Below, piece by piece: positions 18,726 to 27,601 of a DNA stretch of 64,000 nucleotides. Position numbers and translations under genes: made by a program. The stretch's first letter is position 1; the number at the start of each line of letters is the position of its first letter. Below the pieces are notes generated by a model. It ran no database searches and had not been told where the DNA came from. It saw nothing but the letters and a program-made list of their open reading frames with translations. Source of the DNA: Cognatitamlana onchidii (GTDB taxonomy: Bacteria > Bacteroidota > Bacteroidia > Flavobacteriales > Flavobacteriaceae); the NCBI RefSeq assembly GCF_004804355.1, contig NZ_SRWZ01000002.1:310001-374000 (forward strand), in the 5' to 3' direction.

Positions 18726-21155
18726 ATGATTAAAACTACTTTTAAGACGATATGTCTGTTGTTATTCCTTTTACAATCTTTTTTCTTGCAAGCCCAAATA
18801 ACACTTGAGAAAGAAATAAACATAACCAATATAGCTTTACATTTTGATGGTAAAAAAGTGACTTCAGAAGATGCGCCAAACTCAGCTACAGGTTATGATT
18901 ATGCCTTTGGTCCTCAGATTTCTGCCCACGGGGATTGTATTGCAACCTATAAAGAGTATGTGTTTATGACATGGTATAAAGGCGGTAAGCAGGAGAGAAA
19001 CATGATGTTAACCCGTTACAATACCGAAACTGGAAGTATAAAAACTATTGAATTTCCTCACCGTCATACAGGTTGGCGTAATGTTTGGTATATTGGAGAA
19101 TCGCATAACACTATTGGTGTAGGGGTTAGTCCGTTGGACGGAACAATTCATCTCCTTTTTGATATGCATGCTTACACCAAAAGCAGACCTTCCGATGGCA
19201 GTTTGGCCAATGATTATTTCAGATATTCGTATTCAAAAAAAAATGTTGCAGATATAGCGGATGAAGATTTTACACTGGAACAATTCGTTGAGGATAATCC
19301 AGGGGACTACACGCATTTAAGCTTAAATGGTGTAGTAAATCATGAGGTGTTTTCAGAGTATACCTATCCTAAATTTTTCACAAATGACCAAGGTGATTTG
19401 TTCTTCTCCATGCGAAAAGGGGCTAGTCCTAATGGCGGTTACCATTTTGCAAAGTACGATGCCAATACTTCAACATGGTCTAATTTTATAAAGTTTGCCG
19501 ATAAAAATGCGAAAAGCCATGGGGAAGATTATAACTGGGGTATGTATGGAAGGCTGCAATATGTTGGGGGCAAGATAAGAATTGGATTCCAAAGAAGACT
19601 TCAAAATACCAATGATAAATACCTATATCAAAATGGGTTCTACTATGCTTATTCTGACGACCAAAGTGGACAAACCAATTGGAAGAATTATAAAGCAGAA
19701 GGTTTTTCAACACCAATTAGAGATGCCGATAAGATTTTAGTTTACGAGCCAGGAGATTTGGTAGAAACAACTAAAAAAGATCAGGTATACATGGTTGGCG
19801 GTTTTGATTGGACCGTAACTGACAGAGGCGATGTACACATCATAGGAAAAGTAAAGGACAACGAAAATAATGTGACTAAAAATGTACATACATATATGAA
19901 ATCTGGAGAAACAGCGTTTACAACATCCACAGATTTTACTGGAGGAGATCGTTTGTACACCTCTGGAAATAATATCTACATGATCGGTTTAAATTCGTCA
20001 GGTAGAGTTTTTATCGAAAAATCTGAAGGAGGCACTAACAATTTTAGGAAGGTTTATGAAGCCACCTCAGGGAGACGGTTTAGACATGGCAGAGCTTATG
20101 TGAGTGATGGCAAGCTATACTATTACATGATGGAAAGAGGCTCAGGTGATCAACAACCATTATACTTACAGATTATAGATTTAGATATTGTTCAGGAGCC
20201 TTTTAGAGTGGCTATAACATCTCCATACGATGGCGAAACTTATGATTTGAATGAAACTATAGATATTTCAGCGGATGCTGTAGATGAAAATGATTCAATT
20301 ATTAAGGTGGAATTTTGGGTAGATGGTGAAGTTTATAATACAGATACAGCAGCTCCCTATATGGTAGATTGGTCCTCTAATATAGAGGGCGCTTATACAC
20401 TTCAAGCTATTGCATATAATAGCACTAATGAAACGGTTTCTTCAACTGAAGTTACAATTAACATTAAGGAAAGACAAGACAACGATTTATCTGGTAGTGT
20501 ATACAGACTGAAAAATGTAGCAACAGGAAAATATTTATGGTCTTCAGGGTCTAGCATTATGTCCAGTGATATAGGAGCAGGAGCAGATAAAGAATGGCAA
20601 TTCGTTAAGGCAGAAGTTCCAGGATTTGATTATTATAACATAGATAGCGAAGTAAAAGGAACAATAAGGTTTAAAGGAGGATCTTCTGCACCAGAATTGG
20701 TAAGTACCTCGTTCGGAGCTCCAAATACTAATGTCGATAAAATTTGGACCGTTATAGCAAATGAAGATGGTAGCTTTAGTTTTGAAACTCGTAATCATGG
20801 CAGGTATTTGTATCATGCAGAAGATGATAGTATGACGCATTCTACTAAAACAGATAGCAGAAGTAAATGGTTGGCAGAAGCTATTGCATTAACTGCTCGC
20901 GACCAATTATTAGGTGATACCGGTTTAAAAATATATCCAAATCCTACTCATAATAAATTTACATTATCATTTCAAAATATTGCAGGTGAAAAGAATATTG
21001 AGATCTTTAATATTTTAGGAAAGCAAGTTTATAAAAAATTGCATAATACAAATGTTATAGAAATTGATGGCTTAAATCTTAAGTCAGGTGTCTACCTAAT
21101 TAAAGCTATTTCTGAAAATAATAAGGTATTTCATGCTAAGCTGGTTATTAAGTAA
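18726..21155 (+). CDS. PL24-type ulvan lyase with lectin-like module, T9SS-secreted (1)
   Basis: 809 residues. After the signal peptide (about 1-24, ending LQAQ) comes a beta-propeller of the BNR_4/PL24-PL25 type (about 25-490). Candidate catalytic residues are H127 in GESHNTI, H148 in DMHAY, Y214 in TYPKFF and R230 in SMRKG. The 16-residue Tyr-Arg spacing matches that known for characterised ulvan lyases of PL24 and PL25. Then follow an Ig-like domain (about 491-582), a lectin-like module ([13 protein letters not shown] to SRSKW, about 589-720) and a T9SS type A sorting domain (KIYPNP...KLVIK, about 728-809). It should cleave rhamnose-3-sulfate to glucuronate/iduronate linkages by beta-elimination outside the cell. 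PL24 versus a sister propeller family is not settled by eye. Confidence 0.82.
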   Translation: MIKTTFKTICLLLFLLQSFFLQAQITLEKEINITNIALHFDGKKVTSEDAPNSATGYDYAFGPQISAHGDCIATYKEYVFMTWYKGGKQERNMMLTRYNTETGSIKTIEFPHRHTGWRNVWYIGESHNTIGVGVSPLDGTIHLLFDMHAYTKSRPSDGSLANDYFRYSYSKKNVADIADEDFTLEQFVEDNPGDYTHLSLNGVVNHEVFSEYTYPKFFTNDQGDLFFSMRKGASPNGGYHFAKYDANTSTWSNFIKFADKNAKSHGEDYNWGMYGRLQYVGGKIRIGFQRRLQNTNDKYLYQNGFYYAYSDDQSGQTNWKNYKAEGFSTPIRDADKILVYEPGDLVETTKKDQVYMVGGFDWTVTDRGDVHIIGKVKDNENNVTKNVHTYMKSGETAFTTSTDFTGGDRLYTSGNNIYMIGLNSSGRVFIEKSEGGTNNFRKVYEATSGRRFRHGRAYVSDGKLYYYMMERGSGDQQPLYLQIIDLDIVQEPFRVAITSPYDGETYDLNETIDISADAVDENDSIIKVEFWVDGEVYNTDTAAPYMVDWSSNIEGAYTLQAIAYNSTNETVSSTEVTINIKERQDNDLSGSVYRLKNVATGKYLWSSGSSIMSSDIGAGADKEWQFVKAEVPGFDYYNIDSEVKGTIRFKGGSSAPELVSTSFGAPNTNVDKIWTVIANEDGSFSFETRNHGRYLYHAEDDSMTHSTKTDSRSKWLAEAIALTARDQLLGDTGLKIYPNPTHNKFTLSFQNIAGEKNIEIFNILGKQVYKKLHNTNVIEIDGLNLKSGVYLIKAISENNKVFHAKLVIK

Positions 21156-21239
21156 CTTATAGGGTTTAAAAATAGTGACTGAGCTCTTTTCTCGATGAAA
21201 TGATCGTATGGCAGTTTTATGTTTTTATTTACTCTAAAA

Positions 21240-21256
21240 TCAGGATTGTTCAGGAT
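21240..21256 (+). promoter_or_regulatory. 10-bp-period direct repeat operator (first PL28)
   Basis: Two perfect TCAGGAT copies at 21240-21246 and 21250-21256, 74 bp before the ATG at 21331. GAATTTTA lies at 21278-21285 (22 bp after the repeat). A perfect TAnnTTTG box, TAGTTTTG, overlaps it at 21284-21291 with TTTG at 21259-21262 as possible -33. Confidence 0.65.
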
Positions 21257-21330
21257 GGTTTGTGAGAGTAAATTCGAGAATTTTAGTTTTGTACCTTAAA
21301 ATTGATTAAATTAAAAAACCTAAAACAGCT

Positions 21331-22899
21331 ATGAAAAAAAATACTTTAACGATCTTATTATTTTTAGGTTTTACGCTCTCTTCACTTAGTTTAGTAGCAC
21401 AAACGGCACTTGATGAAGATACCAATTCAGATCTTAGCTGTCCAGCTTCAAATGAGTTTAGAAATGAAACGAGAACGTCATCAGATTTACCAAATCCTGT
21501 TAATGTTGGTACTATTGATGACAGAACCTGTTATGCAGATTATTCAGAAAGTAATGTTTATAATAATACTTGGGGGGTATACAACATAACAGATGGTTCA
21601 AACCATTTTCCAGAATCTTTACAACCTAGAATGGAGCGCGCATTAACCAGGTCTCAGACAACAGGCGTGGGAAGTTATGCAAGATTTACAGGAACTGTTA
21701 GAATACTTGAAGTGGGTGATGTTTTTGGAGGAGGTGTTCTAAGTCAAGATGGTAGTTATTTCATGCAAGCTAAAGGTAAGCATACCGGAGGTGGTGGTTC
21801 TCCAGATCCTGCTATTTGTCTATATTTAGCGTTACCAATATATGGTACAGGGGCTAACAGTAATGTACAAGTGTCTTTCGATATTTATAGAGAGCAAATC
21901 GTTAACCGAGAAGGGTTTAGAGAATATACATATTTAACCAATATCCCCAAAGATGTACCCACCGATATTGAGCTAGAGGTTGGTTTTAGGGCAGACCCAA
22001 ACAATCCTTCAAAAAAAATACATTATGCCGATGCCGTTATTGGTGGGCAAGTTTTTAATTGGAATATTCCAGAACCAGAAAGAGGTATACAATCAGGCAT
22101 TAGATACGGTGCTTATAGGGTTAAAGGGGGGAGAGCTCAAATGAGATGGGCCAATACAACTTACGAGATGCAGGAGGTAGAAGCAGAACCTATCGAAAAT
22201 GATGATCCAGATTTAACCGAAGGGGTTTATAGTTTAGAAAATGTTGCTACTGGTAAATTTTTAACCGATGCCGGTGTAGAAGCCACTCAAGTTTCTATGA
22301 GTGAATCAGATGAAGCACAAAGCACACATTGGACTTTTGTAAAAACAGGACCTTTTTTTAATATTGATAGTGAAGTATTAGGAATACTGCGTGCTCCAGG
22401 TTCTGGTGGCCCCAAAGGCGCATATGTAATTTTAAGTACAGAATGGCCTTCCCCAGATAGTACACATGATAAAATATGGATAATTCATTACAACGACTCA
22501 GATGATACATTCAGGTTTGAATCCGGTAGTGGAAGATTCTTGTATCATGATCCAGATGGCAGTGTAACCCATTCTTTAGCTTCAGAAACCGATAGCAGAA
22601 GTAAGTGGAGAGCCCGATCTGTAAACGAACCGCTAAGTATTAATAAGCATCAAGTAGCTATGCCTTCAACAAAGGTTTATCCAAATCCCGCGGTGGATAG
22701 CTTTACAATTTCTTTTCAAAATATAACTGGTGTAAAAGCTATTAGTATTTACAATATTTTAGGAAAACAAGTCTATCAAACTTCAACAATAAATAATGTT
22801 TTAGAGATTAGCCATGCTAGTTTTAAAACAGGGGTCTATCTTATTAAGACCGTTTCTGAAAATAGTAAGGCTTCTTATTCAAAACTAGTTATTAAATAA
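21331..22899 (+). CDS. PL28 ulvan lyase, catalytic-lectin-T9SS order
   Basis: 522 residues with signal peptide (about 1-24, ending LVAQ). The catalytic beta-jelly-roll (about 28-285) has the PL28-type segments [70 protein letters not shown] and [16 protein letters not shown]. It is followed by the shared lectin-like module (about 298-430: [17 protein letters not shown], then [18 protein letters not shown]) and a T9SS sorting tail ([11 protein letters not shown]...KLVIK, about 445-522). PL28 members are endo-ulvan lyases known from flavobacteria. Compare the gene at 25786, where the same two modules occur in the opposite order. It has its own operator at 21240-21256. Confidence 0.85.
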   Translation: MKKNTLTILLFLGFTLSSLSLVAQTALDEDTNSDLSCPASNEFRNETRTSSDLPNPVNVGTIDDRTCYADYSESNVYNNTWGVYNITDGSNHFPESLQPRMERALTRSQTTGVGSYARFTGTVRILEVGDVFGGGVLSQDGSYFMQAKGKHTGGGGSPDPAICLYLALPIYGTGANSNVQVSFDIYREQIVNREGFREYTYLTNIPKDVPTDIELEVGFRADPNNPSKKIHYADAVIGGQVFNWNIPEPERGIQSGIRYGAYRVKGGRAQMRWANTTYEMQEVEAEPIENDDPDLTEGVYSLENVATGKFLTDAGVEATQVSMSESDEAQSTHWTFVKTGPFFNIDSEVLGILRAPGSGGPKGAYVILSTEWPSPDSTHDKIWIIHYNDSDDTFRFESGSGRFLYHDPDGSVTHSLASETDSRSKWRARSVNEPLSINKHQVAMPSTKVYPNPAVDSFTISFQNITGVKAISIYNILGKQVYQTSTINNVLEISHASFKTGVYLIKTVSENSKASYSKLVIK

Positions 22900-22973
22900 T
22901 TATTAAGTTTATTTAATTTTTTTGTCGGCGAAAAGGATTTAACCGTTGTTCTATGCTTCTATTTGTCTTGTTG

Positions 22974-22990
22974 TCAGGACTGTTCAGGAT
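22974..22990 (+). promoter_or_regulatory. 10-bp-period direct repeat operator (second PL24)
   Basis: TCAGGAC (22974-22980) and TCAGGAT (22984-22990), 49 bp before the ATG at 23040. The repeat lies inside the open frame upstream of that ATG, which supports the later start. The -7-like box (CAAATTG, 23012-23018) is poor. Confidence 0.6.
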
Positions 22991-23039
22991 GCATATTCAA
23001 CTAGGAAAATGCAAATTGCCAATAATAATAAGATTTACT

Positions 23040-25511
23040 ATGAAGAATATCCCAAAATCATTAGTCGTATTATGTTTTTTGCTCTTGTCAGTTTTTTTGA
23101 TGGCGCAACCAACACTTGAAAAGGAAGTTTATATTACAGATCTTGCCATGTATTTTACTGGGGTTAAAAATTCTAATAGCACGAACAAAGATGTAAACAC
23201 TGCCTACGATTATGCTTATGGAAGATCATTAACACCACATGGCGATTGCGTAAAGGTATATGATAAGTTTGTGTTTTTAACGTGGTATCGTGGAGGAAAA
23301 GGAGATAGGCATGTTATGCTTTCCAGATACAATACAGAAACCCAAGTAATCAAAACCATTGAGTTCCCACACCAGCATACGGGGTTTAACGGAAAGTGGT
23401 GGATAGGAGAAACTCACAATACTATTGCTGTGGGTATTTGCCCAAAGGATGAAACCATTCATATGGTTTACGATATGCATAGAAATGGTCGCGTGCCCGA
23501 ATTTGCTAATGATTATTTACGATACTCTTACACAACGGCTAACGCGGCAACGGTACCTGATGAGCAGTTTACAATTGATTTGTTTGTTCAATCGCCCAAT
23601 AATAATTATAAACATTTAGCCTTTCCGGGCATTACCGATGTAAATACTACAAAGTTACTAACCTATCCTGCATTTTTTACGAACGACCAAGGCGACTTGT
23701 TTATGAAAAATAGATTCGGTTTTTCTGAAAACGGTAAGTTTTTATTTGCGAAGTATGATGGAAATGATTGGGAGGGATATATAGACTTTAATAGAACGCA
23801 AGCATCAAGTCATGGAAGTCCTTATAATTGGGGGTTATATGGCGATATTAAGTACGTAAATGGCAAAATAAGAATAGGTTTTCAGCAAAGAGCCAATATT
23901 AAAAACGATAAGTACTTATATCAAAATGGCTTTTATTATGCTTATTCCGATGACCCTAGTGGATTAACACAATGGAAAGACCATGAAGGAACTGGTTTTT
24001 CAAGGCCAATGGCAGTTTCAGATTTGATTAAAATTTCAGAGCCCGGTGATTTGGTAGAAACCACAGAAAAGGATAAGGTGTACATGGTGTCTGGTTTTGA
24101 CTGGACAGTTACTGATAACGAAGATGTACATTTTATAGGGCGAGTTAAAGATAATAGCACTACAAGTGGTACGGCAGGGCAAACAAAACATGTGCATACT
24201 TACAAACCGGCAGGAGCTACAGATTTTATCACTTCTACAGATTTTTCGGGAGCAGAAGCCATATACGCTGCAGGTGAGAACATATATTTAATAGGTTTAA
24301 ATTCATCTGGAAGGCCATTTATTGAAGAAGCCCCTGGTGGTACAAACTTATTTACAAGGGTATACGAAGCTACTTCAGGGAAACGATTTAGAAAAGGTCA
24401 AGTTTATATTTATGATGGTAAGCTGTATTATTATCTACTGGAGAATAATTCTTCTGATAACGATGATACACAACCGACGTACTTACAGATAATAGATTTA
24501 AATATTGTTACAGGCCCTCAGCCATTTGCTGTCGAGCTGTTAACACCGAGTAATAATGACTCCTTTGAAGAAGATGAATCTATACAATTATACGCTAAGG
24601 CGACTTCCGATACAGGGGCGTTAGAAAAAGTGGCTTTTTGGGTGGATGGTGCATTAGTAAATGAGGACACAACAAAACCTTATTTGTTCGATTGGAAAGC
24701 TCTAGGTGTAGGAAGCCATACTATTCAGGCTATAGCGCATAAAGAGACAGGAGAATCTATAGCCTCTTCTATAGTTACGATTGAAGTAACAGAAGTAGAT
24801 CATTCAGATTTAACAGGTGATGTGTATAGGTTGAGAAATGTAGCCACAGGAAAATTTTTAACCGATGCGGGAGCAAGTGCAACAGCTGTTAGTATGAGTG
24901 ATTCTGGCGATGCTAAAAACACCCATTGGACCTTTGTTGAAAGCGGAGCGTATTTTAATATTGATAGTGAAACCTTTGGTATTTTAAGAGCGACAGGCGA
25001 TACATTTGAAGATGGAGCCCATCTTGTTGTTAGTACTGGGAAATCCGCACCTGCTACAGATGGCGATAAAGTCTGGACGGTTCATTATGATGAATCAGAT
25101 GATACTTTTAGGTTCGAATCTAAAGATAATGACAGATATCTATATCATGCTCCAAATGGGAATGTTACCAATATTTCAATTATAGAAACAGATACAGATG
25201 CATTAAATAGAAGCAAGTGGGAGGCTATTTCTACAAGTGAAACTCTTGGTGTAAATGATAACATACAGTTGTTATCTTCTTTAAGGATTTTTCCAAATCC
25301 AGCGGAGGATACTTTTACTATCGCATTTCAGAATATTGCAAATATAGAGCGTGTTGAAATTTATAATATCTTAGGAAAACGGGTCTATCAAAATGTATCA
25401 CCTAGTAATGTTTTAGAAGTTAAAAATATAGGGTTTAGAACAGGTGTTTATTTAGTGAAAGCTATTTCGGGTAACAATAAGGTGTTTCATTCCAAGCTAA
25501 TTATAAAATAA
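23040..25511 (+). CDS. PL24-type ulvan lyase with lectin-like module, T9SS-secreted (2)
   Basis: 823 residues from ATG 23040. The frame is open from 22953, but the later ATG begins a clean signal peptide (MKNIPKSL...FLMAQ) and leaves the operator upstream. The order is that of the protein at 18726: propeller (GETHNT, DMHRN, LTYPAFFTNDQGDLFMKNR with Tyr and Arg 16 apart), Ig-like domain from about residue 492, lectin-like module from about 592, T9SS tail from about 745 ending KLIIK. The two are clearly paralogues over their whole length. Predicted role: extracellular endo-lyase on ulvan. The differences between paralogues may reflect preference for glucuronate or iduronate or for branched chains, which cannot be read from sequence. 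Confidence 0.82.
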   Translation: MKNIPKSLVVLCFLLLSVFLMAQPTLEKEVYITDLAMYFTGVKNSNSTNKDVNTAYDYAYGRSLTPHGDCVKVYDKFVFLTWYRGGKGDRHVMLSRYNTETQVIKTIEFPHQHTGFNGKWWIGETHNTIAVGICPKDETIHMVYDMHRNGRVPEFANDYLRYSYTTANAATVPDEQFTIDLFVQSPNNNYKHLAFPGITDVNTTKLLTYPAFFTNDQGDLFMKNRFGFSENGKFLFAKYDGNDWEGYIDFNRTQASSHGSPYNWGLYGDIKYVNGKIRIGFQQRANIKNDKYLYQNGFYYAYSDDPSGLTQWKDHEGTGFSRPMAVSDLIKISEPGDLVETTEKDKVYMVSGFDWTVTDNEDVHFIGRVKDNSTTSGTAGQTKHVHTYKPAGATDFITSTDFSGAEAIYAAGENIYLIGLNSSGRPFIEEAPGGTNLFTRVYEATSGKRFRKGQVYIYDGKLYYYLLENNSSDNDDTQPTYLQIIDLNIVTGPQPFAVELLTPSNNDSFEEDESIQLYAKATSDTGALEKVAFWVDGALVNEDTTKPYLFDWKALGVGSHTIQAIAHKETGESIASSIVTIEVTEVDHSDLTGDVYRLRNVATGKFLTDAGASATAVSMSDSGDAKNTHWTFVESGAYFNIDSETFGILRATGDTFEDGAHLVVSTGKSAPATDGDKVWTVHYDESDDTFRFESKDNDRYLYHAPNGNVTNISIIETDTDALNRSKWEAISTSETLGVNDNIQLLSSLRIFPNPAEDTFTIAFQNIANIERVEIYNILGKRVYQNVSPSNVLEVKNIGFRTGVYLVKAISGNNKVFHSKLIIK

Positions 25512-25607
25512 CCATCTATAAGATTAAGTTAAGTATGGTTTTAATTTACATGTAAGAAGGGTAGTGAATCTTCATAAATTATAGATGCTCGTTTATAAGG
25601 CTCAAAA

Positions 25608-25631
25608 TTGATTACTAGCTTGATTACTAGC
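25608..25631 (+). repeat. Perfect 12-bp tandem duplication
   Basis: TTGATTACTAGC occurs twice without spacer (25608-25619 and 25620-25631) in the 274-bp gap before the second PL28 gene. No role is apparent; it may be a recent slippage event. Confidence 0.6.
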
Positions 25632-25709
25632 TGATGTGTTTTTCTTAGAGGCTAGTCAGATTTTGCTTAATTACTTGTTATTCAGTGGTTTGTATTGGGC
25701 GTTTTTATT

Positions 25710-25726
25710 TCAGGACAGTTCAGGAT
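25710..25726 (+). promoter_or_regulatory. 10-bp-period direct repeat operator (second PL28)
   Basis: TCAGGAC (25710-25716) and TCAGGAT (25720-25726), 59 bp before ATG 25786. GAATTTTG at 25748-25755 starts 22 bp after the repeat. Confidence 0.65.
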
Positions 25727-25785
25727 ACAATTGTCTTTAAAATTTCAGAATTTTGAAAAAAAACAGAACACCCTATTTTATCGCT

Positions 25786-27339
25786 ATGAAAAAAGTTACA
25801 ATTAAATCCGTCTTACTTTTATTTTTAACCTTAAGCTCCATTGGTATAACAGCGCAAGGCGTACTTCCTTCTAATGACATTTTCAGATTAAAGAATGTGG
25901 CAACAGGGCAATTTTTAACCGATGCAGGTGCAAGCGCAAAACCAGTGACTATGACAGATTTAAATGAAGAGGATCAAAGTACCCAATGGACGTTTGTAGA
26001 AAACGGGGCATTTTACAACATAGATAGTGAGATTAATGGGATATTGCGAGCGCCAGGTTCTGGTGGCCCAGAAGGTCCTTATGTAGTTTTAAGTACAGGT
26101 ACAACCACAAGTTCTAGCGATAAAATATGGACCGTAGAACATAACGAAACAGACGATACTTATAGATTTAAATCTAATTTGGGAAGATACATGTACCATG
26201 ATGCGAATGGCACTGTAACTCATATTGAAATTGAAGCAACCGATGATAGAAGCAATTGGGAACTTGTTCCTTATGTGCAAACACCTGTAGTGGTAGCTCC
26301 AGATGAAGATACGAGTACAGACTTAAGTTGCTCGGATGAATTTAGAAACCCTACAAGATCATGCTGTGATTTACCTAATCCTGCCAATGTTGGAACTATT
26401 GATGACAGAACATGCTACTCAAATTATAGTGAAAGTTTTGTTTATGACAAAACTTGGGGTGTTTATAATATAACCGATGGTTCAAATCATTTCGGTGGCA
26501 CGTTACAACCAAGAATGGAACGTTCTTTAAGCCGGTCTAAAGGGACAGGTATTGGAAGTTTTGCAAGATTTACAGGAACATTTAGAATTCTTGAGGCAGG
26601 AAAAACCAATAGTGAAAGTAGTGATGGTACATATATCGCTCAAGCCAAAGGAAAACATGATACGAGTGTGAATCCAGCTGGTTCCCCAGATCCAGCAATT
26701 TGTTTGTATTTGGCTAAGCCTATTATGGGAACTGGAATCAACGCAGGTAAGCAGGTGGCGTTCAGCATTTATGCAGAGCGTATTTTAAGTCGTGGAGGAG
26801 AAGGCTCTGGCAGAGAAGTAGTATTCTTATTGACTGTAAATAAAGATGAGGAAATTGACTTTGAGTTAGAGGTTGGTTTTGCAGAAGATCCAAACGATCC
26901 TACCAAGAAAATCCATTATTGTAATGCCGTTATTGATGGCCAACCTTTTGATTGGAATATTCCTGAGCCAGAGATAGGTTTAGAATCTGGTATTAGATAT
27001 GGTGCGTACCGAGTTAAAGGCGGTAGAGGTCAAATTAGATGGACTAATACAACATATCAGAAAGAAGAAGTTTTAAGTGTTTCTGAAGCAGAACTAAACA
27101 CGTCTGCGATAAAAGTATACCCTAACCCTGCCAAAGACAGGTTTACAATTACATCTAAAAATATAGCCAATATTAAGGGTGTAGAAATTTATAATATTTT
27201 AGGAAAGCGCGTTTATCAGAGTTTGTTAAGTGGAAGTAATTTGGTGGTTGAAAGTGCTAATTTTAAATCAGGTGTTTATTTAGTAAAAGCTCTTACCGCA
27301 GATAATAAAGTATTCCATACCAAGCTTGTGATAAAATAA
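25786..27339 (+). CDS. PL28 ulvan lyase, lectin-catalytic-T9SS order
   Basis: 517 residues from ATG 25786; a TTG-initiated frame from 25753 exists but would add 11 residues before the signal peptide MKKVTIKSV...GITAQ. The shared lectin-like module is here N-terminal (about residues 30-170: [39 protein letters not shown]). It is followed by the PL28 jelly roll (about 185-430: [54 protein letters not shown]) and a T9SS tail ending KLVIK. Predicted extracellular endo-ulvan lyase, paralogous to the protein at 21331 but with permuted module order. Confidence 0.85.
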   Translation: MKKVTIKSVLLLFLTLSSIGITAQGVLPSNDIFRLKNVATGQFLTDAGASAKPVTMTDLNEEDQSTQWTFVENGAFYNIDSEINGILRAPGSGGPEGPYVVLSTGTTTSSSDKIWTVEHNETDDTYRFKSNLGRYMYHDANGTVTHIEIEATDDRSNWELVPYVQTPVVVAPDEDTSTDLSCSDEFRNPTRSCCDLPNPANVGTIDDRTCYSNYSESFVYDKTWGVYNITDGSNHFGGTLQPRMERSLSRSKGTGIGSFARFTGTFRILEAGKTNSESSDGTYIAQAKGKHDTSVNPAGSPDPAICLYLAKPIMGTGINAGKQVAFSIYAERILSRGGEGSGREVVFLLTVNKDEEIDFELEVGFAEDPNDPTKKIHYCNAVIDGQPFDWNIPEPEIGLESGIRYGAYRVKGGRGQIRWTNTTYQKEEVLSVSEAELNTSAIKVYPNPAKDRFTITSKNIANIKGVEIYNILGKRVYQSLLSGSNLVVESANFKSGVYLVKALTADNKVFHTKLVIK

Positions 27340-27512
27340 AATATCCTATAGTTTTTATTTAATTGGAGTTTGGCGCATCATAAACAGATCGAATTCTGTT
27401 ATGAAACTCATTTGCTATGTTTTGCAGTATTTTTATGTAGTTAAGGCAGGCTCCGTTTATATGTGCTTATAAGTTAAGGGTTTGTAGAATTATTCTCCCG
27501 TTTGTCTTAAAA

Positions 27513-27529
27513 TCAGGATAGTTCAGGAT
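27513..27529 (+). promoter_or_regulatory. 10-bp-period direct repeat operator (third PL24)
   Basis: Two perfect TCAGGAT copies at 27513-27519 and 27523-27529, 72 bp before ATG 27602. GATATTTA at 27551-27558 starts 22 bp after the repeat. Confidence 0.65.
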
Positions 27530-27601
27530 GCGCTTTTTAACGATATGTGAGATATTTAGATAGTTCTAATTACACTAAAACTAAATATAAGAGATATTGT
27601 T

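Noticed and set aside
22953-23039. A 29-residue N-terminal extension of the second PL24 lyase
   Set aside because: It would place the operator inside the coding sequence and put a second hydrophobic stretch before a clean signal peptide; ATG 23040 is the better start.
27340-27512. Possible remnant gene or repeat in the gap before the third PL24 lyase
   Set aside because: Frames are short and broken in both directions and no repeat structure is visible; only the operator at 27513 stands out.
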